Shown: positions 1-6,226 of the stretch, in pieces | Numbering within the stretch: position 1 is the first letter of the stretch | Layout of the letters: each line of letters starts with the position of its first letter | Virus record (IMG/VR): IMGVR_UViG_3300048091_000259 | Span: 1 to 24,304 of that record | DNA: 24,304 nucleotides | Source: a virus | Reading direction: 5' to 3' (one strand) | Position numbers and translations under genes: made by a program | Notes under the pieces: model-generated | Seen by the model: only the letters and a program-made list of their open reading frames with translations | The model's database searches: none | Told to the model about the DNA's origin: nothing

Positions 1-183
1 CATACCTGCGCCATTATCCTTCGCATTATACTCCGCCGCCTCCGTTTCCGCATACGTCTGCAGCTCCGTTATATTCGTACGTAGACGCTTAACTTCCGCA
101 GTCAATTCCGCGATCCGCGCCGTATAATACGCTTCCGACTGCTGCGTAACCTCCATCATTCTCTGCGCAAATGGATCGTTCAT
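1..183 (-). CDS. hypothetical coiled-coil protein (C-terminus outside window)
   Basis: The frame starts at ATG 183 (MNDPFAQRMMEVTQQ) and stays open to the window edge, so 61 residues are visible and the 3' end is missing. An AGGTGA Shine-Dalgarno lies about 4-9 bases upstream, and the start follows the stop of the 192-542 gene by a few bases, so the two form one operon. Residues about 15-50 show a heptad-like pattern rich in E, A, L and R (for example IAELTAEVKRLRTNITELQ), as expected for a helical coiled coil. I do not recognise the family; the function is unknown. Its place at the head of the leftward operon suggests a small early phage protein. Confidence 0.7.
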   Translation of the reverse strand, partial: MNDPFAQRMMEVTQQSEAYYTARIAELTAEVKRLRTNITELQTYAETEAAEYNAKDNGAGM

Positions 184-191
184 CGCGTCAC

Positions 192-542
192 CTACTCCGA
201 AGCTACTGGCGCGGAACATGCCGCCAGCGCAGGAAGTATCGCGGACGTTATAGCGTTATTGAGTCGCGCAGTCTCCTTCGTATACTCGACAACTAAGTCC
301 GCAATTGTACGCGCCTCCGTTGCGTTATTCACGTCACGTACGATCGCGCTCCGTACTGCAGACGCCAGGCCGTCCGATGTTAGCGGATAGTAACCGATAG
401 GGCGCCAGTCTTCGCGTATCTCAACGCCCATTTCCGGCTTATACCACGGTGAGCGCGTCGGGTCTACGAGGTGGCGGCGCTGTAAGGTGAACTGCGTATC
501 GTCCGCAGCTAGAGCGTAATTCGCGGTTATCGTAACGTTCAT
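192..542 (-). CDS. small hypothetical phage protein, early region
   Basis: This is a 116-residue protein starting at ATG 542 (MNVTITANYALAADD). I chose this start over an in-frame ATG at 578 because GGAGGAGG sits 8 bases upstream of 542 and nothing comparable precedes 578. The pattern is a short beta-rich N-terminus, a PTRSPWYKP stretch, an EIREDWRPIGYYPLTSDGL segment and a helical C-terminus. It resembles the small phage proteins of unknown function that describe a gene-product pair of beta strands followed by WxxxGYYPxL; I cannot assign a family with certainty. It is the first well-marked gene after the 543-1124 non-coding control region and is followed directly by the 1-183 gene. No signal peptide or membrane segment is visible. 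Confidence 0.75.
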   Translation of the reverse strand: MNVTITANYALAADDTQFTLQRRHLVDPTRSPWYKPEMGVEIREDWRPIGYYPLTSDGLASAVRSAIVRDVNNATEARTIADLVVEYTKETARLNNAITSAILPALAACSAPVASE

Positions 543-618
543 ATTTCGTTCCTCCTCCGAATGTGTAAAATAGTGCAAACGATTTGGCGCGCGGTCACTA
601 CCTGATGAAAATTACGTG

Positions 619-647
619 TTGACTTACGTGGCGTGCTCCGTTATTTT
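619..647 (+). promoter_or_regulatory. sigma-A-like promoter, rightward
   Basis: TTGACT (619-624), a 17-base spacer and TATTTT (642-647) give 5/6 and 4/6 matches to the -35 and -10 consensus. No plus-strand gene with a ribosome site follows within 1 kb, so a transcript from here would be non-coding or antisense to the early leader. Confidence 0.4.
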
Positions 648-657
648 AATGATCTTT

Positions 658-720
658 TCTTTAAAGATTTAAGTACTTAAGACCTTAACTCACTTAATAA
701 TCACTATGTTCTTATTAAGT
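658..720. repeat. cluster of three AT-rich dyads
   Basis: Three perfect dyads lie in 63 bases: TCTTTAAAGA (658-667), TTAAGTACTTAA (669-680) and ACTTAATAA (692-700) paired with TTATTAAGT (712-720) across 11 bases. CTTAA also recurs as short direct repeats at about 677, 684 and 693. Such clusters serve as repressor operators or as parts of replication origins; which one cannot be decided here. Confidence 0.6.
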
Positions 721-1124
721 TCGTACGCTTAGAGACCGAAAAACCCGTTTATCGCGGTATATTTAACATATAAGGAACCGCGTGGACCTTAAAAGATAAA
801 AGAATAACACCGTACAACTCGCCGCGCCGCCCGCGTATGTTTCGCGCTCACCTCTCGTATAGGATCATCCACGTAATTTCCACACGTTTTAGGCTCGTTA
901 GGGTATCGGAGGTATTATCGGAACCCCTACGGTACTGGACGCGGTAATTATAGTGGAAAATCTGTGGACGTTTTACGTCCCGCTAATTCCGGTGTGCCTC
1001 CGCTATAGAACTTTATACCGCCAACGATCTGCTAAGGAGTATTCGCGTTACAAAAAATAGTTCTAAGCGCGTAATATGCAAATAGTGCAAATACCTATGG
1101 TTGACTCGGGATTGGCTACGCTAA

Positions 1125-1226
1125 CTACTCATGCTGATCATCCTCCTCCGCGTTGTAAAGGCCGAATGAAAACGCGATAATACCGACCGCGCATACACAT
1201 AACCAAACGATGAAGAACGTGTCCAT
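1125..1226 (-). CDS. putative 33-aa single-pass membrane peptide
   Basis: ATG 1226 opens a 33-codon frame ending at TAG 1125. The product begins MDTFFIVWLCVCAVGIIAF, a continuous hydrophobic stretch of about 20 residues, followed by a short polar acidic tail (NAEEDDQHE). This N-in or N-out single-span plan with a charged tail is typical of tiny phage membrane proteins. Weak point: the nearest purine-rich site (GGAAGGGG) is about 14 bases before the ATG, longer than usual. A promoter-like pair lies at 1323-1352. Another frame over the same DNA encodes an arginine-rich product that looks unnatural. No function can be assigned. Confidence 0.4.
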   Translation of the reverse strand: MDTFFIVWLCVCAVGIIAFSFGLYNAEEDDQHE

Positions 1227-1289
1227 AAGTACAACGTCATCCCCTTCCGTAGAATTTGCGTTATGGTACGGTAACGATGGCCGATTCCA

Positions 1290-1420
1290 TTTCGCACACA
1301 TTACCGTAAAATTATTTCGCCTATACTATTGATACCTGCTCATAGTACGCAAACCTGGGACATTGCCCTTACACTTACATAGTCGTTCGTCGATCGCGTT
1401 TCGCACACTTTCCGTAAAAT
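1290..1420. repeat. two ~22-base direct repeats flanking a promoter-like site
   Basis: TTTCGCACACATTACCGTAAAAT starts at 1290 (1290-1312) and a near copy with one deletion and few changes lies at 1399-1420; TTTCGCACAC and CCGTAAAAT are shared exactly. The copies are about 109 bases apart, close to ten helical turns, and sit on either side of the -35/-10 pair at 1323-1352. They are good candidates for operator half-sites of a looping repressor or for activator sites. The rest of 1227-1420 shows no gene. Confidence 0.5.
1323..1352 (-). promoter_or_regulatory. possible leftward promoter
   Basis: Read on the minus strand: TTGCGT (1352-1347), an 18-base spacer and TAGTAT (1328-1323). It lies between the two direct repeats and upstream of the 33-aa ORF. 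The matches are moderate. Confidence 0.3.
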
Positions 1421-1456
1421 AAAAAAAAAACGGACACCAACGGAGGTTAGTCCGTT
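1421..1456 (-). terminator. intrinsic terminator after the DUF4177 gene
   Basis: On the minus strand AACGGAC (1456-1450) pairs with GTCCGTT (1435-1429), with a partial inner stem, followed by an uninterrupted run of ten T. It lies 24 bases past the stop codon of the gene at 1480. Confidence 0.85.
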
Positions 1457-1479
1457 AAGTGCCCGTTATTGTCGCTGCG

Positions 1480-1671
1480 TTACGCGCTCTTACGTTTAAA
1501 TGTCGCGAAGAGCTCATCGGAAGAACCTACGCCGGCTCCCGCAGTGTACATCGATACTAGTTCCCAACCTTCCGCGCCTAAACGGTTGAGTTCCTCGTCC
1601 GGATTAAACTTCGATTTAAATACGCCTTTACGTTCGAATCTGATCGTTTGATACTCGAATCTGTCCGCCAT
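1480..1671 (-). CDS. DUF4177 family protein
   Basis: The 63-residue product starts MADRFEYQTIRFERKGVFK and contains NRLGAEGWELVSMYTAG followed by a final strand (DELFATFKR). This strand, charged helix with AEGWELV, strand plan is the signature of the DUF4177 family, small proteins common in Firmicutes genomes and their phages and of unknown function. GGGGAG lies 10 bases before ATG 1671 and a terminator follows the stop, so it appears to be a single-gene transcript. Its upstream leader overlaps the plus-strand ORF at 1675-1836. The family call is from memory of the motif, not from a search. Confidence 0.85.
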   Translation of the reverse strand: MADRFEYQTIRFERKGVFKSKFNPDEELNRLGAEGWELVSMYTAGAGVGSSDELFATFKRKSA

Positions 1672-1674
1672 TAA

Positions 1675-1836
1675 ATGATCGCTCCCCGTGATTTAGATAA
1701 ACTGCGTATACATATAAATTCTCCGTATATTTGCCAATTTCCTTTACGTTGTATTGCGTGTCCTATTTGCGGTAAAATAACGTTAACTGTAGGAGCTCGT
1801 ATAAACTGTGTACCTACGCCTGAATGTACGTATTAG
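1675..1836 (+). CDS. putative 53-aa zinc-ribbon protein (topoisomerase C4 finger-like)
   Basis: ATG 1675 begins a 53-codon plus-strand frame ending TAG 1834-1836. The C-terminal half reads CIACPICGK, then GARINCVPTPECTY at the very end. The CPxCGK ... C ... PEC-x-Y spacing closely follows the C4 zinc finger found at the C-terminus of bacterial topoisomerase I, and its codons (CGT, ACG, GCG, TTA) match the neighbouring genes. Against it: there is no Shine-Dalgarno before the ATG, a stop codon (TAA) immediately precedes it, and the frame lies over the leader of the divergent DUF4177 gene. A weak rightward promoter (TTTACG 1627-1632, 17-base spacer, GATACT 1650-1655) would give a very short leader. 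Nucleic-acid binding would be the natural guess. Confidence 0.42.
   Translation: MIAPRDLDKLRIHINSPYICQFPLRCIACPICGKITLTVGARINCVPTPECTY
1709..1737 (-). promoter_or_regulatory. possible promoter of the DUF4177 gene
   Basis: On the minus strand TTGGCA (1737-1732) is followed after 17 bases by TATGTA (1714-1709). The -35 is strong and the -10 weak. It would drive the 1480-1671 gene and lies inside the zinc-ribbon ORF on the other strand. Confidence 0.35.
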
Positions 1837-1849
1837 GCACCGTAAAGGT
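1821..1849 (+). repeat. arm-type-like repeat, left of the attP core
   Basis: The segment begins TGAATGTACGT and ends AAAGGT; it aligns over its whole 29 bases with 1963-1990, allowing a few one- or two-base gaps (about 22 identities). The two copies are direct repeats and flank the tRNA-like core at nearly equal distances (about 30 and 38 bases), as expected of integrase arm-binding sites. Confidence 0.45.
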
Positions 1850-1878
1850 TTCGGAGTGCAAACCGTGACCCATACGCT

Positions 1879-1924
1879 TTCCTAAACTATGCGTCGCGGG
1901 TTCGAATCCCGCCGTGGCGCGCCA
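1879..1924 (+). other. attP: attP candidate: 3' half of a tRNA-Arg(CCT)
   Basis: The segment starts with TTCCTAA, a textbook 7-base anticodon loop with anticodon CCT (T32 T33 C C T A A). It continues with a 3' anticodon-stem arm, a 5-base variable loop GCGTC, then GCGGG-TTCGAAT-CCCGC (1896-1912), a perfect T-arm, and ends CGTGGCG-C-GCCA. The 5' half of a tRNA is absent: no proper anticodon-stem partner or D-arm precedes it. Phages that use tyrosine recombinases commonly carry exactly this tRNA 3' half as the attP core beside int, and an int gene begins 118 bases downstream. There is one base more than expected between the T-arm and CCA, so the identity with the host tRNA may stop within the acceptor arm. 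Confidence 0.7.
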
Positions 1925-1962
1925 TACCTAAAATCCGCGCTATATCAACGTTTTACCTACGT

Positions 1963-1990
1963 TGAATGGTACGTTCAGGCAACGGAAGGT
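1963..1990 (+). repeat. arm-type-like repeat, right of the attP core
   Basis: Partner of 1821-1849 in the same orientation (TGAATGGTACGT ... GGAAGGT). Just to its left an inverted repeat CAACGT-N7-ACGTTG spans 1946-1964. Both would suit integrase or excisionase binding. Confidence 0.45.
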
Positions 1991-2006
1991 ACACAGTCTA
2001 ATACGT

Positions 2007-2038
2007 CCTCCTACGATAACTATACGTAGGGGGTTTTT
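2007..2038 (+). terminator. intrinsic terminator between attP and int
   Basis: CCTCCTACG (2007-2015) pairs completely with CGTAGGGGG (2025-2033; one G-T pair) over a 9-base loop and is followed by TTTTT. It lies 82 bases after the tRNA-like core and 3 bases before the TTG start of int. The 3' arm (AGGGGG) is also the only Shine-Dalgarno-like site for int, so folding would hide the int ribosome site. Confidence 0.85.
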
Positions 2039-2041
2039 CGT

Positions 2042-3079
2042 TTGGATCCGAGAAAAGGACGCGCGGTCGTTAAAGGTAACCGCAGTATTGTACGCACGAA
2101 CCTGGCGCTCAGCCTTAGCGACGCGTTCGATTTGTTCTATAACGCTAAGAAGGCGGCCGGCATGCGTGGTAGTACGCTATTTAATGATTACACCGTCAAC
2201 TGGCGTTATTTCCGCGAGTGGGTGGACGAATCTTATCCACATGTTAATAACGTTGATGAAGTGACTTCCGAACATATACGCGATTACGTAAATTATATGA
2301 GCACTAAGCCGAAATATAGCGGTATTGAAAATCGCGAGACGGGCAAAACTTTATCTCCGTATACAGTCACGGCCCGACTGCGCACAATACGTACGTTCTT
2401 CAACTTCATAACCGGAGAGGGCTTGTTGAACGTTAACCCAATCCGCAATATAAAGAATCCGCGTTTCGATAAGGAAGATAAGGAAACGTTCAATGACGAT
2501 GAGTTACGCAGCCTGCTATCGGCACCAGACACGACAACTTACGCCGGCCTACGCGATCGTACGTTAATGCTATTACTCGCGGACACTGGTATGCGTATTA
2601 ATGAAGCGCTCGGTTTAAGTAAGGAGCACGTTAACTTTAAAGGCCGCTGTATCGAGTTACCGGCGTCGATGAACAAGAACCGGAAGCCGCGTGTTGTCCC
2701 AATGTCCGCAGATGCTACACGCGAGCTTCTAACGTTAATTAACGAGAACCAACGCTATTTCGATACGGACTACATCTTCCTCGCTAACTACGGCGACCCG
2801 TTACGCGCGGACCACTTCCGTAAACGTCTGAAGGAACACGCGAAGAAAGCCGGTATCGATCTTGCGCTGGCCCATCCGCATCAGTTCCGTAGTTACTTCT
2901 GTACAACGTTCTTGCTTAACGGAGGCTCGCTATTCGTACTGCAACGTATTGTCGCGCACGCCAATATCGAGACTACACGCGGTTACGCTAAGATGAACGA
3001 TACGCACGCGCTCGAGCAACACTCGCAGTTCTCACCGTTGGCCCGACTCGGCTTATCGCGTGTCAATAAACGTAAGTAA
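2042..3079 (+). CDS. int: tyrosine recombinase (phage integrase, XerC/D-like)
   Basis: The 345-residue protein catalyses site-specific recombination between attP and a host att site. Residues about 20-135 form the SAM-like core-binding domain (FNDYTVNWRYFREWV, LSPYTVTARLRTIRTFFNF). The catalytic domain follows, with all six expected residues visible: R185 (DTGMRINEAL), K215 (KNRKPRVVPM), H280-x-x-R283 (HPHQFRS), H306 (IVAHANIETT) and Y315 (TTRGYAKM). The start is TTG 2042, because an in-frame TAG lies at 2027 and no other start occurs before residue 41; AGGGGG is 8 bases upstream, inside the terminator stem. It is one of only three plus-strand genes proposed here and converges on the ATPase gene at 3092. 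No N-terminal arm-binding domain of lambda type is evident, so arm contacts would have to use the first 20-odd basic residues. Confidence 0.95.
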   Translation: MDPRKGRAVVKGNRSIVRTNLALSLSDAFDLFYNAKKAAGMRGSTLFNDYTVNWRYFREWVDESYPHVNNVDEVTSEHIRDYVNYMSTKPKYSGIENRETGKTLSPYTVTARLRTIRTFFNFITGEGLLNVNPIRNIKNPRFDKEDKETFNDDELRSLLSAPDTTTYAGLRDRTLMLLLADTGMRINEALGLSKEHVNFKGRCIELPASMNKNRKPRVVPMSADATRELLTLINENQRYFDTDYIFLANYGDPLRADHFRKRLKEHAKKAGIDLALAHPHQFRSYFCTTFLLNGGSLFVLQRIVAHANIETTRGYAKMNDTHALEQHSQFSPLARLGLSRVNKRK

Positions 3080-3083
3080 ACGT

Positions 3084-3115
3084 AAGGGGAGTTATTCAGC
3101 GTTCTTCCTCCCCTT
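3084..3115. terminator. hairpin between convergent int and ATPase genes
   Basis: AAGGGGAG (3084-3091) and CTCCCCTT (3108-3115) form a perfect 8-bp stem, followed by AATTT on the plus strand. It overlaps the last codons of the ATPase gene. The U-run is weak, so it may act as a bidirectional barrier rather than a strong terminator. Confidence 0.5.
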
Positions 3116-5542
3116 AATTTCCGCTAACACTTCCTTCGTCGGACGCCCGTACGCGACTATGTGTTTCTTCGTAAGGAACTCGTTATCCATCGTTTTATAC
3201 CGATCGGCTACGCGAGGCAATGCGTCTGCTACGAATGGCGGCGCATAGTCTCCGGTGCTGTCGAGCCATACTCCGATATACTGGAACGCCTTCGTAGCCT
3301 CGAACGCTTGCTGCGGATCGGAAAACGTTTGTGAAAGATACGGCATCAACCGTTTATACGCGTCCTGGTTCGTATTCTTAAACAGGTGCCAGTTAACGGA
3401 GGACGACAGTAGAATATCGACGAAGCCCGGATACTTTTTAAATTGCGCGAAGTTGTGAAATGCCATAACGAGCATCAACTTATACTTCGGTGCTTCGCTG
3501 AATATGCGCTCGATAAAGTGTACGAGTCCGGACGATAGGAATTGATGCGGTTCATTAAGCGCGAGTATCGTACCGGCACCGCGGCCATCGAGCGATAGTT
3601 TAATGAGGAACGTTAGCATGACGAGCCAGTATCCGAATATCTTTTTGACCGGTTCGGGCATCGCGGCTCCCTGCGGCATCTTTATACGGAGGATAACGAT
3701 TTTACCTTCGCTAATCCATTTGTATAAATCCGCGGTTGGGTTCGGGTTCGGCTGGCAAAACATCGGCTTCGAATACTCGCGGTTAGCTAACATGTCGATA
3801 CGCCGAATAACCGGAGCTGCGAGTTGCCCTTGCCTACCGGACATCATGCCGCCCTTATCCGTCAACGAATCGTAATCGCGCCATAAATCCATATCGAGTG
3901 TATCGTCGAGGTCCGCGATCTTCTGCTTACGGAATTTTTGCTCTTTGAACATCCGCTTCATATCCTGCAGGTCGCCCATCGTTGCTTTCGCAGCTTCGCG
4001 GCAAAACTCCTGCGTCTGAAACTTATCTTCGTCACCGTCCGATAGTAAAAAGTCCGAAAGGTACTCGCTCACTAAGTCCGCAGCGATACGCGGATCCTCT
4101 ACGTTACGGAATATCGTCTGCAGTCCGAGATAGAACGCGTACGCCGTATTGGAGAAGTCGAGGTCGATAACGTGTTCCGGTTCGATATGATCACGTATTG
4201 CGTTCGCCATTCCTTTCCAGTGACCGTCGCTATCCTTATTCCGCTCGTCGATAAAGTCCGGTATGATCGCGCCTATCTTGTGCTTACGGAATGACTCGAC
4301 GATAAAGTTGATCATCGCTTGGTCCTTACCCATACGCGGCGACCCCGAGAATGCGCGGAAAGTGTACAGTAGATTCGCGTTCTCCGTCGGTACGTGTACG
4401 TTATGCGCTACGCCTCTATCCGTAGCCGTGCCCGCGAGTATACCGCTATCATCCAGGAACACACGCGGCAACTCGATCTCAACGCGGCGATTCGACGACA
4501 TTACATCCGCAAACTCCGTTTGTAACTCCGCGGTCGGTAGCTGCGTTAATTTGCCGAGCTCATCAACGGACATAAGTGCCGGAGTGAAATCGCGGCGACT
4601 ACGTATATTAACCTTCACGGATTCCAAGCGGTTATCACCCGCGAGCGATCCGTAAGCGCCCGCCACCGATCGCGCTAGCATACCGCGTTTCACTTCGTCC
4701 TCTGCCGTAACTGCATATCGGATTGACGTTTTGAATACGGGAAGATTCCGTTTGTTCTTCGTCATCGCGGACAGATCACCGTTAACTAATAACTCCGCGC
4801 GCTCAGGATTACGGAAGACTGGCCGCTCCAGCTTCGTACGCGAACCACCTCCGTGGAAGAACGTTTTCTCAATGCCGGACATCACGTCGTTAACGAGCGC
4901 GTGTACTTCGTAAATAACGTACACAATTCCGTTAGCTACGCCGCGTAATACCCGTAGCGGATCAACACCGGCTTTCTGCGGTACACCGCCTTTATCCCAC
5001 GTTTCCCATGCGTAATCAACTAACCGTTTCCACTTACCGCGGCCGACCGTTTCCTGGCGAATGAACAATGTGACTGCTTCGTTACCGGCCAGTTCGTTCA
5101 TAACGGATAACACTTCGCGCACCGGCGTTTGCTGTTCGTTATAGCGGAAGTCGAGCGAGAACATATCGTGACGTTTATACTTTAGCGCGTATAAGTCCGT
5201 ATTCTCTTCCGCGTATAGTTCGAAGTCATCGACGATCCCGAGCGTAGATTTCCTCCACTGTTCGTGATTGCGGAATTTCGTACGGAACGCATCGGCAAAC
5301 TCGGCGGGCACCCTAACGTAATAGGCGATGGATTCCGTAGTCAGCTTCGTAATCCAATAGAAGTCCGGTGCTGGCTGCGTTACGATACGGAAGCCTTCAC
5401 GTTTCGGTTTTTGTCTAACGCTGAGCAGTTCGTATAGTGCGCGTTGGAAGTTACGGGACGCCGAGTTGAGTACGGTATGGTGCGGAATAATTCGATACGT
5501 TACGTACACACTAGTCGCCTCCTTTACGTAAAAGCGCTCCAT
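3092..5542 (-). CDS. VirD4/TraG- and FtsK-HerA-like DNA-translocating ATPase
   Basis: About 816 residues from ATG 5542 (MERFYVKEATSVYVTYRII); an in-frame ATG at 5584 would add 14 residues lying over the upstream gene, and neither has a clear Shine-Dalgarno. The N-terminal 400 residues resemble the N-domain of conjugation-type ATPases, with PALMSVDELGKLTQLPT just before the motor domain, as in VirD4-like proteins. A P-loop follows, AFSGSPRMGKDQAM (K406), but with D where S/T is usual. The later hydrophobic strand TILALNEPHQFL takes the Walker B place with N in place of the usual D, and VMAFHNFAQF resembles a sensor motif. A hydrophobic stretch (residues about 200-220, VANGIVYVIYEVHALV) may anchor it. 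It is the last gene of the 3092-6743 operon. I infer a hexameric DNA pump; cargo unknown. FtsK/SpoIIIE-type genes near lysis genes are, from memory, known in Gamma/Wbeta-like Bacillus phages. Confidence 0.82.
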   Translation of the reverse strand: MERFYVKEATSVYVTYRIIPHHTVLNSASRNFQRALYELLSVRQKPKREGFRIVTQPAPDFYWITKLTTESIAYYVRVPAEFADAFRTKFRNHEQWRKSTLGIVDDFELYAEENTDLYALKYKRHDMFSLDFRYNEQQTPVREVLSVMNELAGNEAVTLFIRQETVGRGKWKRLVDYAWETWDKGGVPQKAGVDPLRVLRGVANGIVYVIYEVHALVNDVMSGIEKTFFHGGGSRTKLERPVFRNPERAELLVNGDLSAMTKNKRNLPVFKTSIRYAVTAEDEVKRGMLARSVAGAYGSLAGDNRLESVKVNIRSRRDFTPALMSVDELGKLTQLPTAELQTEFADVMSSNRRVEIELPRVFLDDSGILAGTATDRGVAHNVHVPTENANLLYTFRAFSGSPRMGKDQAMINFIVESFRKHKIGAIIPDFIDERNKDSDGHWKGMANAIRDHIEPEHVIDLDFSNTAYAFYLGLQTIFRNVEDPRIAADLVSEYLSDFLLSDGDEDKFQTQEFCREAAKATMGDLQDMKRMFKEQKFRKQKIADLDDTLDMDLWRDYDSLTDKGGMMSGRQGQLAAPVIRRIDMLANREYSKPMFCQPNPNPTADLYKWISEGKIVILRIKMPQGAAMPEPVKKIFGYWLVMLTFLIKLSLDGRGAGTILALNEPHQFLSSGLVHFIERIFSEAPKYKLMLVMAFHNFAQFKKYPGFVDILLSSSVNWHLFKNTNQDAYKRLMPYLSQTFSDPQQAFEATKAFQYIGVWLDSTGDYAPPFVADALPRVADRYKTMDNEFLTKKHIVAYGRPTKEVLAEIKGRKNAE

Positions 5543-5856
5543 ATTACGCCGGCCCAAAACGTTACGAACAGGCGGCCGACCCATTTACTACCGGAACCAA
5601 GTAGCGGACCGACCATCATGCCGACCGCGCAGACAACGATCGCAAGCGTAGCGATTTCCGCAGAGTTTGCGTTAAGTACATCCGCAATATGACGCGCCCA
5701 ATCGGTCAACGTATTAGACGCGGGCTTAACGAGTAACTCCGCTTCCTGACCGATGAACCAATCCGCAAAGTTGTTCAGTTGTTCCATAATACCGCCGCTG
5801 CCCGTAGGATCCGCCGTACCACTCGGTAACGCTATTCCGTTTATTCGAAGTATCAT
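5524..5856 (-). CDS. small membrane protein, conjugation-like module
   Basis: Starting at ATG 5856 (MILRINGIALPSGTADPTGSG), with GAGG about 11 bases upstream, this gives 110 residues; a GTG three codons earlier is possible. A polar N-terminal half with a predicted amphipathic helix (MEQLNNFADWFIGQEAELL) is followed by two closely spaced membrane segments: ATLAIVVCAVGMMVGPLLG and WVGRLFVTFWAGVIWSAF. It overlaps the ATPase start by 19 bases, so the two are probably translationally coupled. The hydrophobic hairpin recalls small inner-membrane subunits such as VirB3 or VirB2, but the resemblance is only in plan. I do not recognise a family. Confidence 0.75.
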   Translation of the reverse strand: MILRINGIALPSGTADPTGSGGIMEQLNNFADWFIGQEAELLVKPASNTLTDWARHIADVLNANSAEIATLAIVVCAVGMMVGPLLGSGSKWVGRLFVTFWAGVIWSAFT

Positions 5857-5870
5857 CGCGACCACCGCCT

Positions 5871-6221
5871 CTATAACGTTTTCAGCCAGTTACGGATATC
5901 TAACGCGTGCCGAACGATAATGTATCCGATGCTGCCGCCCATGATAAACTCGATCGCCTTCGTACGGTTATTGAACATCCACGTAACACCTGCGTAAACG
6001 ATGACGCCCGCACATAACCAATCCGCGATATTGAGTACCGTAGTGAATATCTCCGTCCACGTATCCTGACCGGGCACCGCAGCGAATACGGTCGTCGGCA
6101 ACAACGCGAGGTGAACGGTGCTGGCCGTTTTCTTAACGAGACTTAGCGTAGACTTACGCTCTTTTTCAACGACATTACCGCGCATAAAGTCCGCCCAATC
6201 TAACGCTTCAATACGTGCCAT
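5871..6221 (-). CDS. VirB2/TrbC-pilin-like small membrane protein
   Basis: Start ATG 6221 (MARIEALDWADF) has AAGGA nine bases upstream; an earlier ATG at 6230 would overlap the previous stop as ATGA but leaves no spacing for that site. The basic N-terminus (VEKERKSTLSLVKK) leads into a hydrophobic stretch ending LLPTTVFAAVPGQ, which looks like a signal sequence with an A-x-A cleavage point. Two membrane helices follow: VLNIADWLCAGVIVYAGVTW, then a short polar NNRTK turn and AIEFIMGGSIGYIIVRHAL. Long leader, two glycine-containing helices and a short cytoplasmic loop are the layout of VirB2/TrbC T4SS pilins, so I call it pilin-like by architecture; there is no sequence match I can prove. Confidence 0.7.
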   Translation of the reverse strand: MARIEALDWADFMRGNVVEKERKSTLSLVKKTASTVHLALLPTTVFAAVPGQDTWTEIFTTVLNIADWLCAGVIVYAGVTWMFNNRTKAIEFIMGGSIGYIIVRHALDIRNWLKTL

Positions 6222-6226
6222 AACGA

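Larger units (their letters stand above)
543..1124. promoter_or_regulatory. non-coding control region of the presumed early operon
   Basis: About 580 bases hold no ORF with a credible start and ribosome site on either strand. It contains a cluster of AT-rich dyads at 658-720, an inverted pair CGCGGT (753-758) and ACCGCG (777-782) enclosing an AT-rich centre, and a tight hairpin GGACGT-TTT-ACGTCC at 966-980. A 12-base direct repeat AAATAGTGCAAA occurs at 568-579 and 1080-1091, bracketing the whole region. A sigma-A-like promoter points rightward at 619-647. The base texture at 640-720 is far more AT-rich than the flanks. Control region, origin of replication, or both are reasonable inferences; no experiment-like evidence is available from sequence. 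Confidence 0.5.

Noticed and set aside
1837-1923. Complete tRNA gene ending at the CCA-like sequence
   Set aside because: The 3' half is perfect, but the 5' half gives no proper anticodon stem or D-arm, and the acceptor arm pairs only with a mismatch and wobble pairs. An att core fits better.
1962-2264. Plus-strand ORF of 100 codons at the start of int
   Set aside because: Out-of-frame shadow of the integrase; no ribosome site, runs through the terminator hairpin.
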